Positions 1 to 6,686 of a stretch of DNA of 7,596 nucleotides are shown here, in pieces. The DNA comes from Candidatus Aminicenantota bacterium. Lineage in GTDB: Bacteria; Acidobacteriota; Aminicenantia; Aminicenantales; JAFGAV01. The notes under the pieces were generated by a model. It was not told the DNA's origin, searched no databases, and was given only the letters and a program-made list of their open reading frames with translations. The translations under genes were made by a program, and so were the position numbers. The number at the start of each line of letters is the position of its first letter. The stretch's first letter is position 1. Location: the NCBI GenBank assembly GCA_016867615.1, contig VGJG01000067.1, positions 1 to 7,596 on the forward strand, given 5' to 3'.

Positions 1-2
1 AG

Positions 3-302
3 CTGCGGATCGGCGTCTGGGCCGCCGAGCACGAGCTCTGGGAGGAAGCCGTCTTCCGCTGGAGCCGGGTCCTCGAGGCCGAGCCGAAGTCCGCCGTGGC
101 CCGCAACAACCTGGCCGTGGCCTTCGAAAAACTGGGGCGGTTCGACGACGCGCTCCGGGAATACGAGGAAGCCCAGAAGCTCGCTCCGAACCACGCCCAG
201 ATCAAGGCCAACCTCCAGCGCTTCAAGCTCGCCATAAAGACGAGCGACGAAGCGCCCGCCAAAAAAGGAAAAACCGGAGACGAGAAAAATGAGATCCGCT
301 AG
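3..302 (+). CDS. TPR-repeat protein, C-terminal end (5' truncated)
   Basis: The reading frame is open from the window edge, so only about the last 99 residues are present and the true start lies upstream. A GTG at 96 falls inside a TPR repeat and is not a credible start. The segment beginning VARNNLAVAFEKLGRFDDAL and running to about KLAPNHAQ is a textbook tetratricopeptide repeat, with the expected small residue, Gly-Arg-Phe, Ala and Pro positions. The preceding part (WEEAVFRWSRVLEAEPKSA) reads as the second half of another repeat. After the helical part the tail is Lys-, Asp- and Glu-rich (about APAKKGKTGDEKNEIR) and probably disordered. TPR domains are protein-protein interaction scaffolds, so no specific function can be assigned. 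The stop overlaps the next gene's longest reading frame by 14 bases, which suggests translational coupling in an operon with the lipoprotein and the envelope protein downstream. Confidence 0.85.
   Translation: MRIGVWAAEHELWEEAVFRWSRVLEAEPKSAVARNNLAVAFEKLGRFDDALREYEEAQKLAPNHAQIKANLQRFKLAIKTSDEAPAKKGKTGDEKNEIR
276..279 (+). promoter_or_regulatory. ribosome binding site for the long lipoprotein start
   Basis: GGAG lies nine bases before ATG 289, inside the end of the TPR gene. It supports coupled translation from 289. The alternative start at 367 has only an AGGGGG run (361-366) directly touching the ATG, which is too close for a normal Shine-Dalgarno contact. Confidence 0.4.
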
Positions 303-1029
303 CCGTGCGGCCCGGAAGCTCCCCGGACCTGTCCCCGTCAGGAAAGACGCTCAACCGCCAAGGGGGATGAGGCGTGCGGCGTGGCCCGCCGCGGTCCTTT
401 TTCTGGCGGCCCTGTCGGCCTGCACCCTGGACTCGCCCTACGTCCGCGTCCGGGTCGAGATGCCCACGGTCCCGGCGGTCAAGGTCGACGACTATCGGGA
501 GATCGTGGTCGCCGGGTTCCACGTGGCCGCGCCGGCCGAGGGCGTCGACCTCGACGCCGATCTCTCGGCCTTTTTCGAGGCGGAGCTCCGGGCCCGGACC
601 GGGGCGCAGGTCGCCCGCCGCCGGATCGTTCCGGAGGACGCGGCCCGCCTCAAGGAGGAGGAATTCTGGAAGCGGGCCTCGGGTGAGTCCGGGAAGACGC
701 TCTTCTTGAGCGGGACGGCCGTCCTCGAAGAGGAGTCCCGCAAGGCCCTCCTGGAAAAGGCCCGGCGGCACGACGAGGACCCTTTCTCCACGGACAAGGT
801 TTGGGACGAGCGCAAGGTCTTCACCCTGAAGACCACGCTGATGCTCATCGACGGCCCGTCCGGCCGGCCGGTATTCGAGAAAGAGTACAAGGAAACGGCC
901 ACCTACGCCGACGTACGCCAGCCCGCTCCCTTCGCCCTGTTCGACGTCATGCAGCGGCTCAAGCTTAAGTTCTTCCGGGCGGCGTTCGGCGGGAACCGCA
1001 TTCAGGAGCGCTATCTTCTCTACAGATAG
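289..1029 (+). CDS. predicted lipoprotein of unrecognised family
   Basis: Given from its longest start, this is 246 residues. Met27 (ATG at 367) opens a classic lipoprotein signal peptide: basic RR, a hydrophobic stretch, then the lipobox LSAC with Cys45 as lipidation site. Mature protein would be anchored in the inner or outer membrane facing the periplasm. The start is ambiguous. ATG 289 has a well-spaced GGAG (276-279) and overlaps the TPR gene. ATG 367 gives a normal signal peptide, and codons between the two starts lack the strong G/C third-position bias of the rest of the gene, so 367 may be the real start even though its G-run abuts the ATG with no spacing. The mature part has an alternating strand/helix look (YREIVVAGFHV, then an amphipathic helix with SAFFEAELRARTG, later KTLFLSGTAVLEEE). 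This is vaguely like periplasmic lipoproteins of the CsgG/LpoB/TolB-N type fold, but that is only an impression. I do not recognise the family. Confidence 0.8.
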   Translation: MRSASRAARKLPGPVPVRKDAQPPRGMRRAAWPAAVLFLAALSACTLDSPYVRVRVEMPTVPAVKVDDYREIVVAGFHVAAPAEGVDLDADLSAFFEAELRARTGAQVARRRIVPEDAARLKEEEFWKRASGESGKTLFLSGTAVLEEESRKALLEKARRHDEDPFSTDKVWDERKVFTLKTTLMLIDGPSGRPVFEKEYKETATYADVRQPAPFALFDVMQRLKLKFFRAAFGGNRIQERYLLYR

Positions 1030-1042
1030 CGGAGGACCCCCG

Positions 1043-3994
1043 ATGAAAACCATTCTGCCTTTCTTCCTGACCGCCTCCCTGGCCCTGGGGGCCCTGGCCG
1101 AGCCCTTGGCCGGCCAGGTCATCTATTTTCCCTATTACGGCAAGAACCGCGTTCTGTATGAGAGCTTCCAGTGGCGGAGCTACAAGACCGAGCATTTCGA
1201 GATCTTCTTCTACGAGGACAACCCGGAGAGGCTGAAGACGCTGGCCGGCATGTGCGAGAGCGCCTATCTCCAAGTCAGCGGCAAACTCAAGCACAAATTG
1301 AGCAAGCGCGTGCCCCTCATCTATTACCTGACCTTCACCGACCTCGAGCAGTCGAACATCTTCCGGGTGTCCGAGGGCGTGCTGGGCGTCTCGGAGCCCG
1401 TCCTGTTCCGGACCGCCGTCCACGGCGACATGCCCCTTCAGGAACTCCAGGACCTCCTCGTCCACGAGCTGACCCATGTCTTCCAGTTCGACATGCTGTG
1501 GGGCAGCCAGGGCGGGGCGCTGACCGCGCTCAACATCCCCCCCCTGTGGACCTTCGAGGGATTGAGCGAGTTCGCCACGGGGAAGTGGTCCCCCTGGTCG
1601 CGGCTCATCGTCCGCGACGCGGTCCTCAACGACCGCCTGCCCGAGATCACGGAGACGGGCGACCTCGTCTCCCGCCACCCCCTGCCCCGCGACCCGGCCT
1701 ACGATTTCGGGCACGCCATCTACGAGTTTCTCGCCGAGCGGTACGGCCCCCACGCCGTACGGGACCTGTGGTCCGTCCTGAAAAACACCCCGGCCCTCGG
1801 CAAGCGCGACCCCTTCCAGCGGGCGTTCAACATCAAGGCCCAGGACTTCTCCTTCGCCTTCCGGAAGCGCCTCCGCGAGGCGGCGCGTCCCTTCCTCCTC
1901 CGGGAATCTCCCGAGGACTACAGCACGCCCATCGGCCCGGCCTTCCCCGTCAACCCCTACTACTTCGCCTTCTCCCACGCCCTGTCGCCCTCGGGGGAGG
2001 TCGTGGCCACGGTGACCTTCAACGCCCTGGAATACGACGTCGACATCCTCCTCCTCTCGGTCCGGGACGGAAAGGTCCTGAAGAACATCACCCGGGGATA
2101 CACGACCCGCTACGAGTATCTCAAGTACGAGATCGACGCCTCCCTGGGGCGCATGCTGGCCTGGTCGCCCGACGGGAACACCCTGGCCTTCTTCGCCCGC
2201 GACGGGCGGCGGCACGCGCTCTTCCTCGTCGAGGCTTTCAGCGGGGCCCTGGTGCGCAAGTACGCCCTGGACATCGACCAGCCCAACGGTCCCTGTTTCT
2301 CCCCCGACGGCCGGTCCCTGTTCCTGACGGGCTTCCTGCGCGGCGTCCACGACATCTACCGCCTCGACCTGGAGGGCGGCGGCCTGGAGAACCTCACCCG
2401 GGACGAGGCCTACGAAAAAGCCCCGGCCGTTTCGCCCGACGGCACGAAGCTGGCGTTCACCGTCCGGGTCGGGGAATTCGACAAGCTGTTCCTGGCGCCG
2501 CTCGACGACCTGGGCCGGAGACGGCAGCTGACCTTCGGCCCCGGACACACGATCTCGCCGCGCTTCGCGCCCGACGGGGAGACGATCTATTTCTCCGGCG
2601 ACGCGCGGGAGGCCTACAACGTCTACAGCCTCGACCTGAAGTCCGGCGAGGTCCTCCGCTACACCGACGTGCGGACGGGGAACTTCTTCCCCGAGCCCCT
2701 TCCCGGACAGCCCCGGACGATCATTTTTTCCTCATTCAACAAGAGCGCCTTCCAGCTCTTCCGGGCCGAGCTGCAGGGCGTGAGGGAGGAGGGACCGCCG
2801 GCCCCCGTCCCGCCCGAGGAGGAGGGAGTCTCCCCCCGCTTCGAGCCCATCGTCACGGTCGACGTCCAGGCGGAGAAGATCGAGCCCTACCGCGGGCTGG
2901 GCAACCTCTATGTCTCCGCCCGGCCGCCCATCGACGCCATCGTCTCCACCGACGGGTCGATCTACGGCGGCTCGGCCATCGCCTTCTCCGACCTGATGGG
3001 CGACCACCAATTCTCGGTCGTAGCCTACCAGGTGCGGAGCTTCCGCTCCTACGACCTGACCTACCTCAACCAGCGCGGCCGGCTGCAGTGGATGGTCAAC
3101 GCCTTCCAGTTCAGCCTGTTCTACTACCCCGACTACGCCTACTACGACCCCGCGATCTACAGCCAGCTCACTTATCGCGACGCCATCGCCCAGCGCCAGA
3201 TTTCCGGCGTCCGGGTCGCGGCCTACTATCCCTTCAACCTCTACTACCGCCTCCAGGCCTCCCTGGGCTATTTCCATTACGAGGAGGACTATCTCGACCC
3301 CTACCTCATGCGCCGCGCCCTGCAGCAGTCCTACGGGTCGTTCCTCAACGGCCAGTCCCTCGAGGCGTCCTTCTCCCTCGTGGGCGAGACGACGCGCTTC
3401 AAGAACTACGGCCCGGCCCAGGGACACACCTTCGCCCTGACCGTCGGGCAGTCCGTTCCGGTCACCTCGTCCTTCATCAGCAACACCAACCTCGAAGCCG
3501 ACCTGCGCCGCTACTTCTACCTGGGGGCGGACTTTCTCCTGGCCCTGCGCTGGAAGGGGTTCGCCAGCCTGGGCAAGAACCCGTATCTCCACTACTTCGG
3601 CGGCAACAACCAGGTCCGCTCGGCGTATTATTACAACATCGTCTGCACCGAGGGCTGGTATTTCAACGCCGAGCTCCGCCTGCCCCTCATCAACGCCGCC
3701 GCGACGGTCATCGGCACCATCGGGCCCGTCCGGGGCGCCCTGATCTTCGACGTGGCCCAGGCGAAGATCAAGGGTTACCCCGCGGGCTTCTACTATCTCC
3801 CCGGCCCCGGCGCGAAGTTGAGGGAATACGCCGCCCTCGGGTCGTTCGGGTTCGGACTTCAGATGTTCGTCTTCGGCCTCCCGCTGCACATTGAATTCGT
3901 CAAGAGGCTCTATTTCCCCTCCCTGACCGACCCGCTGGGCGCGGAGGGCGTCGGCAGGTACGAAACCAAATTCTGGATCGGGTTCGACTTCTGA
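1043..3994 (+). CDS. secreted metallopeptidase / beta-propeller / beta-barrel envelope protein
   Basis: This 983-residue protein has three regions. Residues 1-19 are a Sec signal peptide with likely cleavage after ALA. Residues about 40-290 look like a gluzincin peptidase-MA-type domain: the zinc motif is HELTH at 141-145 (H141, E142, H145), followed by PLWTFEGLSEFATG, where E172 is the expected third zinc ligand. Residues about 305-580 form a TolB/PD40 (WD40-like) beta-propeller with repeated blade motifs LSPSG (314), WSPDG (374), FSPDG (419), VSPDG (463) and FAPDG (508). After a Pro/Glu linker (about 584-595), residues about 600-983 are rich in Tyr, Phe and Gly, with alternating amphipathic strands, and end in FWIGFDF. 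The terminal Phe is typical of outer-membrane beta-barrels. A strong GGAGG (1031-1035) precedes the ATG by seven bases, and the gap to the lipoprotein stop is 13 bases, so they are probably co-transcribed. A role in outer-membrane processing or substrate binding is inference; no specific substrate can be named. Confidence 0.88.
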   Translation: MKTILPFFLTASLALGALAEPLAGQVIYFPYYGKNRVLYESFQWRSYKTEHFEIFFYEDNPERLKTLAGMCESAYLQVSGKLKHKLSKRVPLIYYLTFTDLEQSNIFRVSEGVLGVSEPVLFRTAVHGDMPLQELQDLLVHELTHVFQFDMLWGSQGGALTALNIPPLWTFEGLSEFATGKWSPWSRLIVRDAVLNDRLPEITETGDLVSRHPLPRDPAYDFGHAIYEFLAERYGPHAVRDLWSVLKNTPALGKRDPFQRAFNIKAQDFSFAFRKRLREAARPFLLRESPEDYSTPIGPAFPVNPYYFAFSHALSPSGEVVATVTFNALEYDVDILLLSVRDGKVLKNITRGYTTRYEYLKYEIDASLGRMLAWSPDGNTLAFFARDGRRHALFLVEAFSGALVRKYALDIDQPNGPCFSPDGRSLFLTGFLRGVHDIYRLDLEGGGLENLTRDEAYEKAPAVSPDGTKLAFTVRVGEFDKLFLAPLDDLGRRRQLTFGPGHTISPRFAPDGETIYFSGDAREAYNVYSLDLKSGEVLRYTDVRTGNFFPEPLPGQPRTIIFSSFNKSAFQLFRAELQGVREEGPPAPVPPEEEGVSPRFEPIVTVDVQAEKIEPYRGLGNLYVSARPPIDAIVSTDGSIYGGSAIAFSDLMGDHQFSVVAYQVRSFRSYDLTYLNQRGRLQWMVNAFQFSLFYYPDYAYYDPAIYSQLTYRDAIAQRQISGVRVAAYYPFNLYYRLQASLGYFHYEEDYLDPYLMRRALQQSYGSFLNGQSLEASFSLVGETTRFKNYGPAQGHTFALTVGQSVPVTSSFISNTNLEADLRRYFYLGADFLLALRWKGFASLGKNPYLHYFGGNNQVRSAYYYNIVCTEGWYFNAELRLPLINAAATVIGTIGPVRGALIFDVAQAKIKGYPAGFYYLPGPGAKLREYAALGSFGFGLQMFVFGLPLHIEFVKRLYFPSLTDPLGAEGVGRYETKFWIGFDF

Positions 3995-4012
3995 TATTTT
4001 CTTTTTTTGCTC

Positions 4013-4041
4013 TTGAATTTCCGAACGGGGAGTGCTATATT
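4013..4041 (+). promoter_or_regulatory. sigma70-type promoter for dnaA
   Basis: TTGAAT (4013-4018) and TATATT (4036-4041) are separated by 17 bases, close to the sigma70 consensus, in an AT-rich gap just after the previous gene. Transcription would start near 4048 and give a leader of roughly 94 bases. That leader would contain the possible terminator hairpin and all three DnaA boxes. Confidence 0.65.
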
Positions 4042-4048
4042 CTCTTAG

Positions 4049-4095
4049 CCTTCGCCTTACCCTTTCAGCAAAAGCGGAAGGTTTTCGGTTTTTTT
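4049..4095 (+). terminator. possible intrinsic terminator or leader attenuator
   Basis: CCTTC (4049-4053) plus GC (4054-4055) can pair with GC (4074-4075) and GAAGG (4077-4081), leaving one bulged G and an 18-base loop. It is followed by two T tracts (4082-4085 and 4089-4095). It could end transcription of the upstream envelope operon. However, it lies downstream of the predicted dnaA promoter, so it would also act as an attenuator of dnaA. The large loop, and the CGG that interrupts the T tract, weaken the call. Confidence 0.35.
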
Positions 4096-4096
4096 G

Positions 4097-4128
4097 TTTT
4101 CCACATCTGTGGAAATAACTGTGGAAAT
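4097..4128 (+). promoter_or_regulatory. cluster of three DnaA boxes upstream of dnaA
   Basis: Three 9-mers resemble the DnaA box TTATCCACA: TTTTCCACA on the plus strand (4097-4105), and ATTTCCACA on the minus strand twice (4108-4116 and 4120-4128). All share the octamer TTTCCACA. The first two are head-to-head with a two-base centre, giving an 18-base palindrome. The last two form a direct repeat with a 12-base period. Such clusters before dnaA serve in replication initiation and in DnaA autoregulation. Their position between the promoter and the start codon fits repression of dnaA by its own product. Confidence 0.75.
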
Positions 4129-4141
4129 CTTGGAATAGGGG

Positions 4142-5473
4142 ATGGTCAAGAAAAAACAGGCGAACCCCTGGGGGAAGATCCTCCTGGCGCTTCAGAAAAA
4201 AGTCGACAGCCAGAGCTTCGAGACCTGGTTCGAGCCGACGGCCTTCATCGGCCAGGAAAAGGACCACCTCTACATCAAGGTTCCCAACTCCTACTTCAAG
4301 GACTGGCTGTCCTTTCACTATTCCGGCCTGATCGGCGAGTGCGCCCAGGCCGTCCTGGGCAAGCCCCTGGAGGTCAAGTACATCTTCGACGACGCGACGT
4401 TCTCCTTCATGCGCCGCTCGCCCGATGAGCGCAAGGCCCTCCACGGGGCCCTGCTGAACCCCAACCTCAACCCCAACTACACCTTCGAGAATTTCGTCGT
4501 CGGCTCCTGCAACCAGTTCGCCCAGGCCGCCTCGACGGCCGTGTCCAAGAATCCCGGCCGGGCCTACAACCCGCTCTACATCTACGGCGGCGCGGGCCTG
4601 GGCAAGACCCATCTCATGAACGCCGTCGGCCATCAGTCCCTGAAGCTCAACGGCAAGCTCAAGATCCTGTACATCACCACCGAAAAGTTCATGAACGACC
4701 TCATCAACCACCTCCAGTACGGCAAGATCCTGGACTTCCGGCAGAAATACCGCGCCGTCGACGTCCTCCTCATCGACGACATCCACGACCTGTCCGGGCG
4801 CGACCGGACCAAGGAGGAGTTTTTCCACACCTTCAACCACCTCTACGACAACCAGAAGCAGATCGTCATCTCCAGCGACTGCTCACCCAAGGAGATCCCC
4901 AACCTGGAGGAGCGGTTCAGCTCCCGGTTCGAGTGGGGGCTCATCACCGACCTCAAGCCCCCGGACATCGAAACCCGGATCGCCATCCTCCAGAAGAAGG
5001 CCGCCCTGGAGAATTTCTCCCTCTCCGAGGACATCGCCCTGTTCATCGCCGACAAGGTCCACTCCAACATCCGCGAGCTGGAGGGCTACCTGCGGCGGGT
5101 GATCGCCTACGCCTCCCTCAAGGGCGTGCCCCTCGACCTCGAGCTGGCCAAGGAAGCGCTGAAGAGCCTCCTGGAGTCCGAGGCCCACCTGGTGACCGTG
5201 GAAAAGATCCAGAGGATCATCTGCCACAAGTACAAGATCAAGCCCCTGCAGCTGAAATCAAGGAACAACAGCCCCAAGGTGGCTTTCCCCCGGCAGGTGG
5301 CCATGTACCTCTGCAAGGAGCTGGCCAAGGTCTCCCTCCCGGAGATCGGGAAAAAATTCGGCGGGAAGCATCACACCACGGTCATCCACAGCATCCGCAA
5401 GATCGAGAACCTCAGAAACAAGAACCCCGAATTCAACAAAGAAATCAACAGTCTGATCATGACGCTTCAGTAA
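4142..5473 (+). CDS. dnaA: chromosomal replication initiator protein DnaA
   Basis: At 443 residues this is a normal-length DnaA, the AAA+ ATPase that binds origin DnaA boxes, melts the origin and helps load the replicative helicase. Domain I (about 8-82, NPWGKILLALQKKVDSQSF onward) is the helicase- and partner-binding part. Domain II is a short linker (about 83-112). Domain III carries Walker A GGAGLGKT (149-156), Walker B LLIDD (209-213), sensor 1 ISSD (243-246), the arginine finger in SRFEWG (R262) and sensor 2 NIRELEG (R311). Domain IV has the FPRQ arginine (R384) and the DNA-binding signature GGKHHTTV (407-414). Most DnaA proteins have Asp at the position occupied here by H410. The ATG is preceded by only a weak ribosome site: GGA at 4132-4134, or a GGGG run touching the start. 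Three DnaA boxes just upstream suggest autoregulation. dnaN follows after 112 bases. Confidence 0.98.
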   Translation: MVKKKQANPWGKILLALQKKVDSQSFETWFEPTAFIGQEKDHLYIKVPNSYFKDWLSFHYSGLIGECAQAVLGKPLEVKYIFDDATFSFMRRSPDERKALHGALLNPNLNPNYTFENFVVGSCNQFAQAASTAVSKNPGRAYNPLYIYGGAGLGKTHLMNAVGHQSLKLNGKLKILYITTEKFMNDLINHLQYGKILDFRQKYRAVDVLLIDDIHDLSGRDRTKEEFFHTFNHLYDNQKQIVISSDCSPKEIPNLEERFSSRFEWGLITDLKPPDIETRIAILQKKAALENFSLSEDIALFIADKVHSNIRELEGYLRRVIAYASLKGVPLDLELAKEALKSLLESEAHLVTVEKIQRIICHKYKIKPLQLKSRNNSPKVAFPRQVAMYLCKELAKVSLPEIGKKFGGKHHTTVIHSIRKIENLRNKNPEFNKEINSLIMTLQ

Positions 5474-5504
5474 TGATATCTTCGCCTTGCCCGGGAATTG
5501 CACA

Positions 5505-5560
5505 AATTCTATTGATTTATTTATTATTATTAACTAATCTAAAGATAAATTAATAAAAGA
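5505..5560. other. AT-rich block, candidate DNA unwinding element
   Basis: Only 6 of these 56 bases are G or C, in strong contrast with the GC-rich genes on both sides. It includes TTA repeated four times in phase (5521-5532), that is TAA trinucleotides on the minus strand. These match the pattern of DnaA-trios (3'-[G/A]A[T/A]-5') that load DnaA onto single strands in Bacillus-type origins. A GC-rich patch (5482-5495) precedes it. The dnaA-dnaN gap is where B. subtilis has its unwinding region. No strong DnaA box lies immediately next to the block, so the call is tentative. Confidence 0.4.
5512..5540 (+). promoter_or_regulatory. probable dnaN promoter
   Basis: TTGATT (5512-5517) and TAATCT (5535-5540) are 17 bases apart within the AT-rich gap, giving a likely transcription start near 5547 and a short leader before dnaN. 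Random matches are more likely in AT-rich DNA, which lowers confidence. Confidence 0.45.
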
Positions 5561-5585
5561 AAGAGCCGCGAGGAAAGGTGGAAAA

Positions 5586-6686
5586 ATGCGCTTCAAGGTC
5601 ATGAAAGAGGCTATTCTAGAGGAGCTTCAGCTCCTTCAGGGCATTGTGGAAAAGAGAGCGACCATGCCCATCCTCCAGAACGTCCTGATTCAGGCGGCCG
5701 GATCCAGGGTGGACATGATCGGCACGGACCTGGAAGTCGGCCTCAGGACGCATTGCGAGGCCCAGGTGGATGAGCCGGGCGGGGTCACCGTCTCGGGAAA
5801 AAAGCTCTTCGAGTACGTGAAGTTGCTCAGGGATGGAGAAACAGCCACCTTCGCCCAGAAAGAGGGCCAGCAGATGGAAATCACTTCCGGGGACAGCAGG
5901 CTCAAGGTCAACTGCATCCCCCCGGACGATTATCCCCAGGTCGCCGATTCGAAATTCTCCAAAAAGACGATCCTGCCCCACGAGCGCTTCAGGGAGATGA
6001 TCAACCTCGTCTCCTTCGCCATCGCCCAGGAGCAGAGGTATTACCTCAACGGCGCCCTGATGAACGTCAAGAACAACCAGGTCGAGCTCGTCAGCACCGA
6101 CGGGCACCGGCTGTCCTATGCCGCGACCGCCGTCGAAAAGCTGAAGATGGACAAACCGGTCGGCGTCATCGTCGCCAAGAAGACGCTGGTCGAGCTGGTC
6201 AAGTTGGATAGCGAGAACCTGGAATTCGATTCCGACGACAACAACCTTTTCTTCCGGGTGAACAATAGGACCTTGATCTCCCGGATCATCGAGAGCAAGT
6301 TCCCCAACTACGAGGCCGTCATCCCCAAGGAAAACCCCCACGTCCTGTCCGTGGACCGGGACCCCCTCACCCAGGCCATCAGGCGGGTCTCGCTCCTCTC
6401 CGCGGAGAGGAGCCGGGGAATCAAGCTGACCATCAAGAAGGGAGCCTTGGAGCTGTTCTCCTCCAGCCCGGAGATCGGAGAGGCCCGGGACAAGCTGGAG
6501 GTCGAGTACAAAGGGCCGGAGATCGATGTCGGGTTCAACTCCCAATACCTCCTTGATTTCCTGACGGCCGTCCCTTCGGAGAAAGTGGTCTTCCACCTCA
6601 AGGACGAGAACAGCTCGGCCCTCCTCAAGCCCCAGCCCGAGGGAGCGGTTTCCGCTCAGTACGTCCTCATGCCCATGAAGATCTAA
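5586..6686 (+). CDS. dnaN: DNA polymerase III beta subunit (sliding clamp)
   Basis: The product is 366 residues, the usual length for the ring-forming clamp that tethers DNA polymerase III and other DNA enzymes to DNA. Family landmarks are visible: the N-terminal GIVEKRATMPILQNVLIQA, the first-domain motif GTDLEVGL, the end of domain 1 CIPPDDYP, the domain 2 motif VSTDGHRLSY (which includes residues of the partner-binding pocket), ESKFPNYEAVIP in the linker to domain 3, LLSAERSRGIKL, the SPEIGEA motif and the C-terminal YVLMPMKI, which forms part of the hydrophobic protein-binding cleft. Three clamp-fold domains of about 120 residues each are expected. AGGAAAGG (5571-5577 region) precedes the ATG at suitable spacing. 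It follows dnaA in the same direction, as in most bacteria, but has its own probable promoter. The next gene is metK rather than the commonly seen recF. Confidence 0.98.
   Translation: MRFKVMKEAILEELQLLQGIVEKRATMPILQNVLIQAAGSRVDMIGTDLEVGLRTHCEAQVDEPGGVTVSGKKLFEYVKLLRDGETATFAQKEGQQMEITSGDSRLKVNCIPPDDYPQVADSKFSKKTILPHERFREMINLVSFAIAQEQRYYLNGALMNVKNNQVELVSTDGHRLSYAATAVEKLKMDKPVGVIVAKKTLVELVKLDSENLEFDSDDNNLFFRVNNRTLISRIIESKFPNYEAVIPKENPHVLSVDRDPLTQAIRRVSLLSAERSRGIKLTIKKGALELFSSSPEIGEARDKLEVEYKGPEIDVGFNSQYLLDFLTAVPSEKVVFHLKDENSSALLKPQPEGAVSAQYVLMPMKI

Noticed and set aside
965..2548. 527-codon open frame on the minus strand
   Set aside because: Antisense to well-supported genes, composition biased, and without recognisable motifs.
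1171..3894. 907-codon open frame on the plus strand overlapping the envelope protein gene
   Set aside because: Its product is dominated by Arg, Pro, Gly and Ala with no domain motifs, typical of an alternate frame in GC-rich DNA. The overlapping frame has a signal peptide, zinc site and propeller motifs.
2732..4840. 702-codon open frame on the minus strand
   Set aside because: It lies antisense across the envelope gene, the dnaA control region and dnaA, and its product is low-complexity Val, Glu, Gly and Leu. It is a shadow of GC-rich codon bias.
5495..5509. GAATT-GCACA-AATTC inverted repeat in the dnaA-dnaN gap as an operator or DnaA box
   Set aside because: Arms are only five bases in AT-rich surroundings, and the centre matches a DnaA box poorly (several mismatches).
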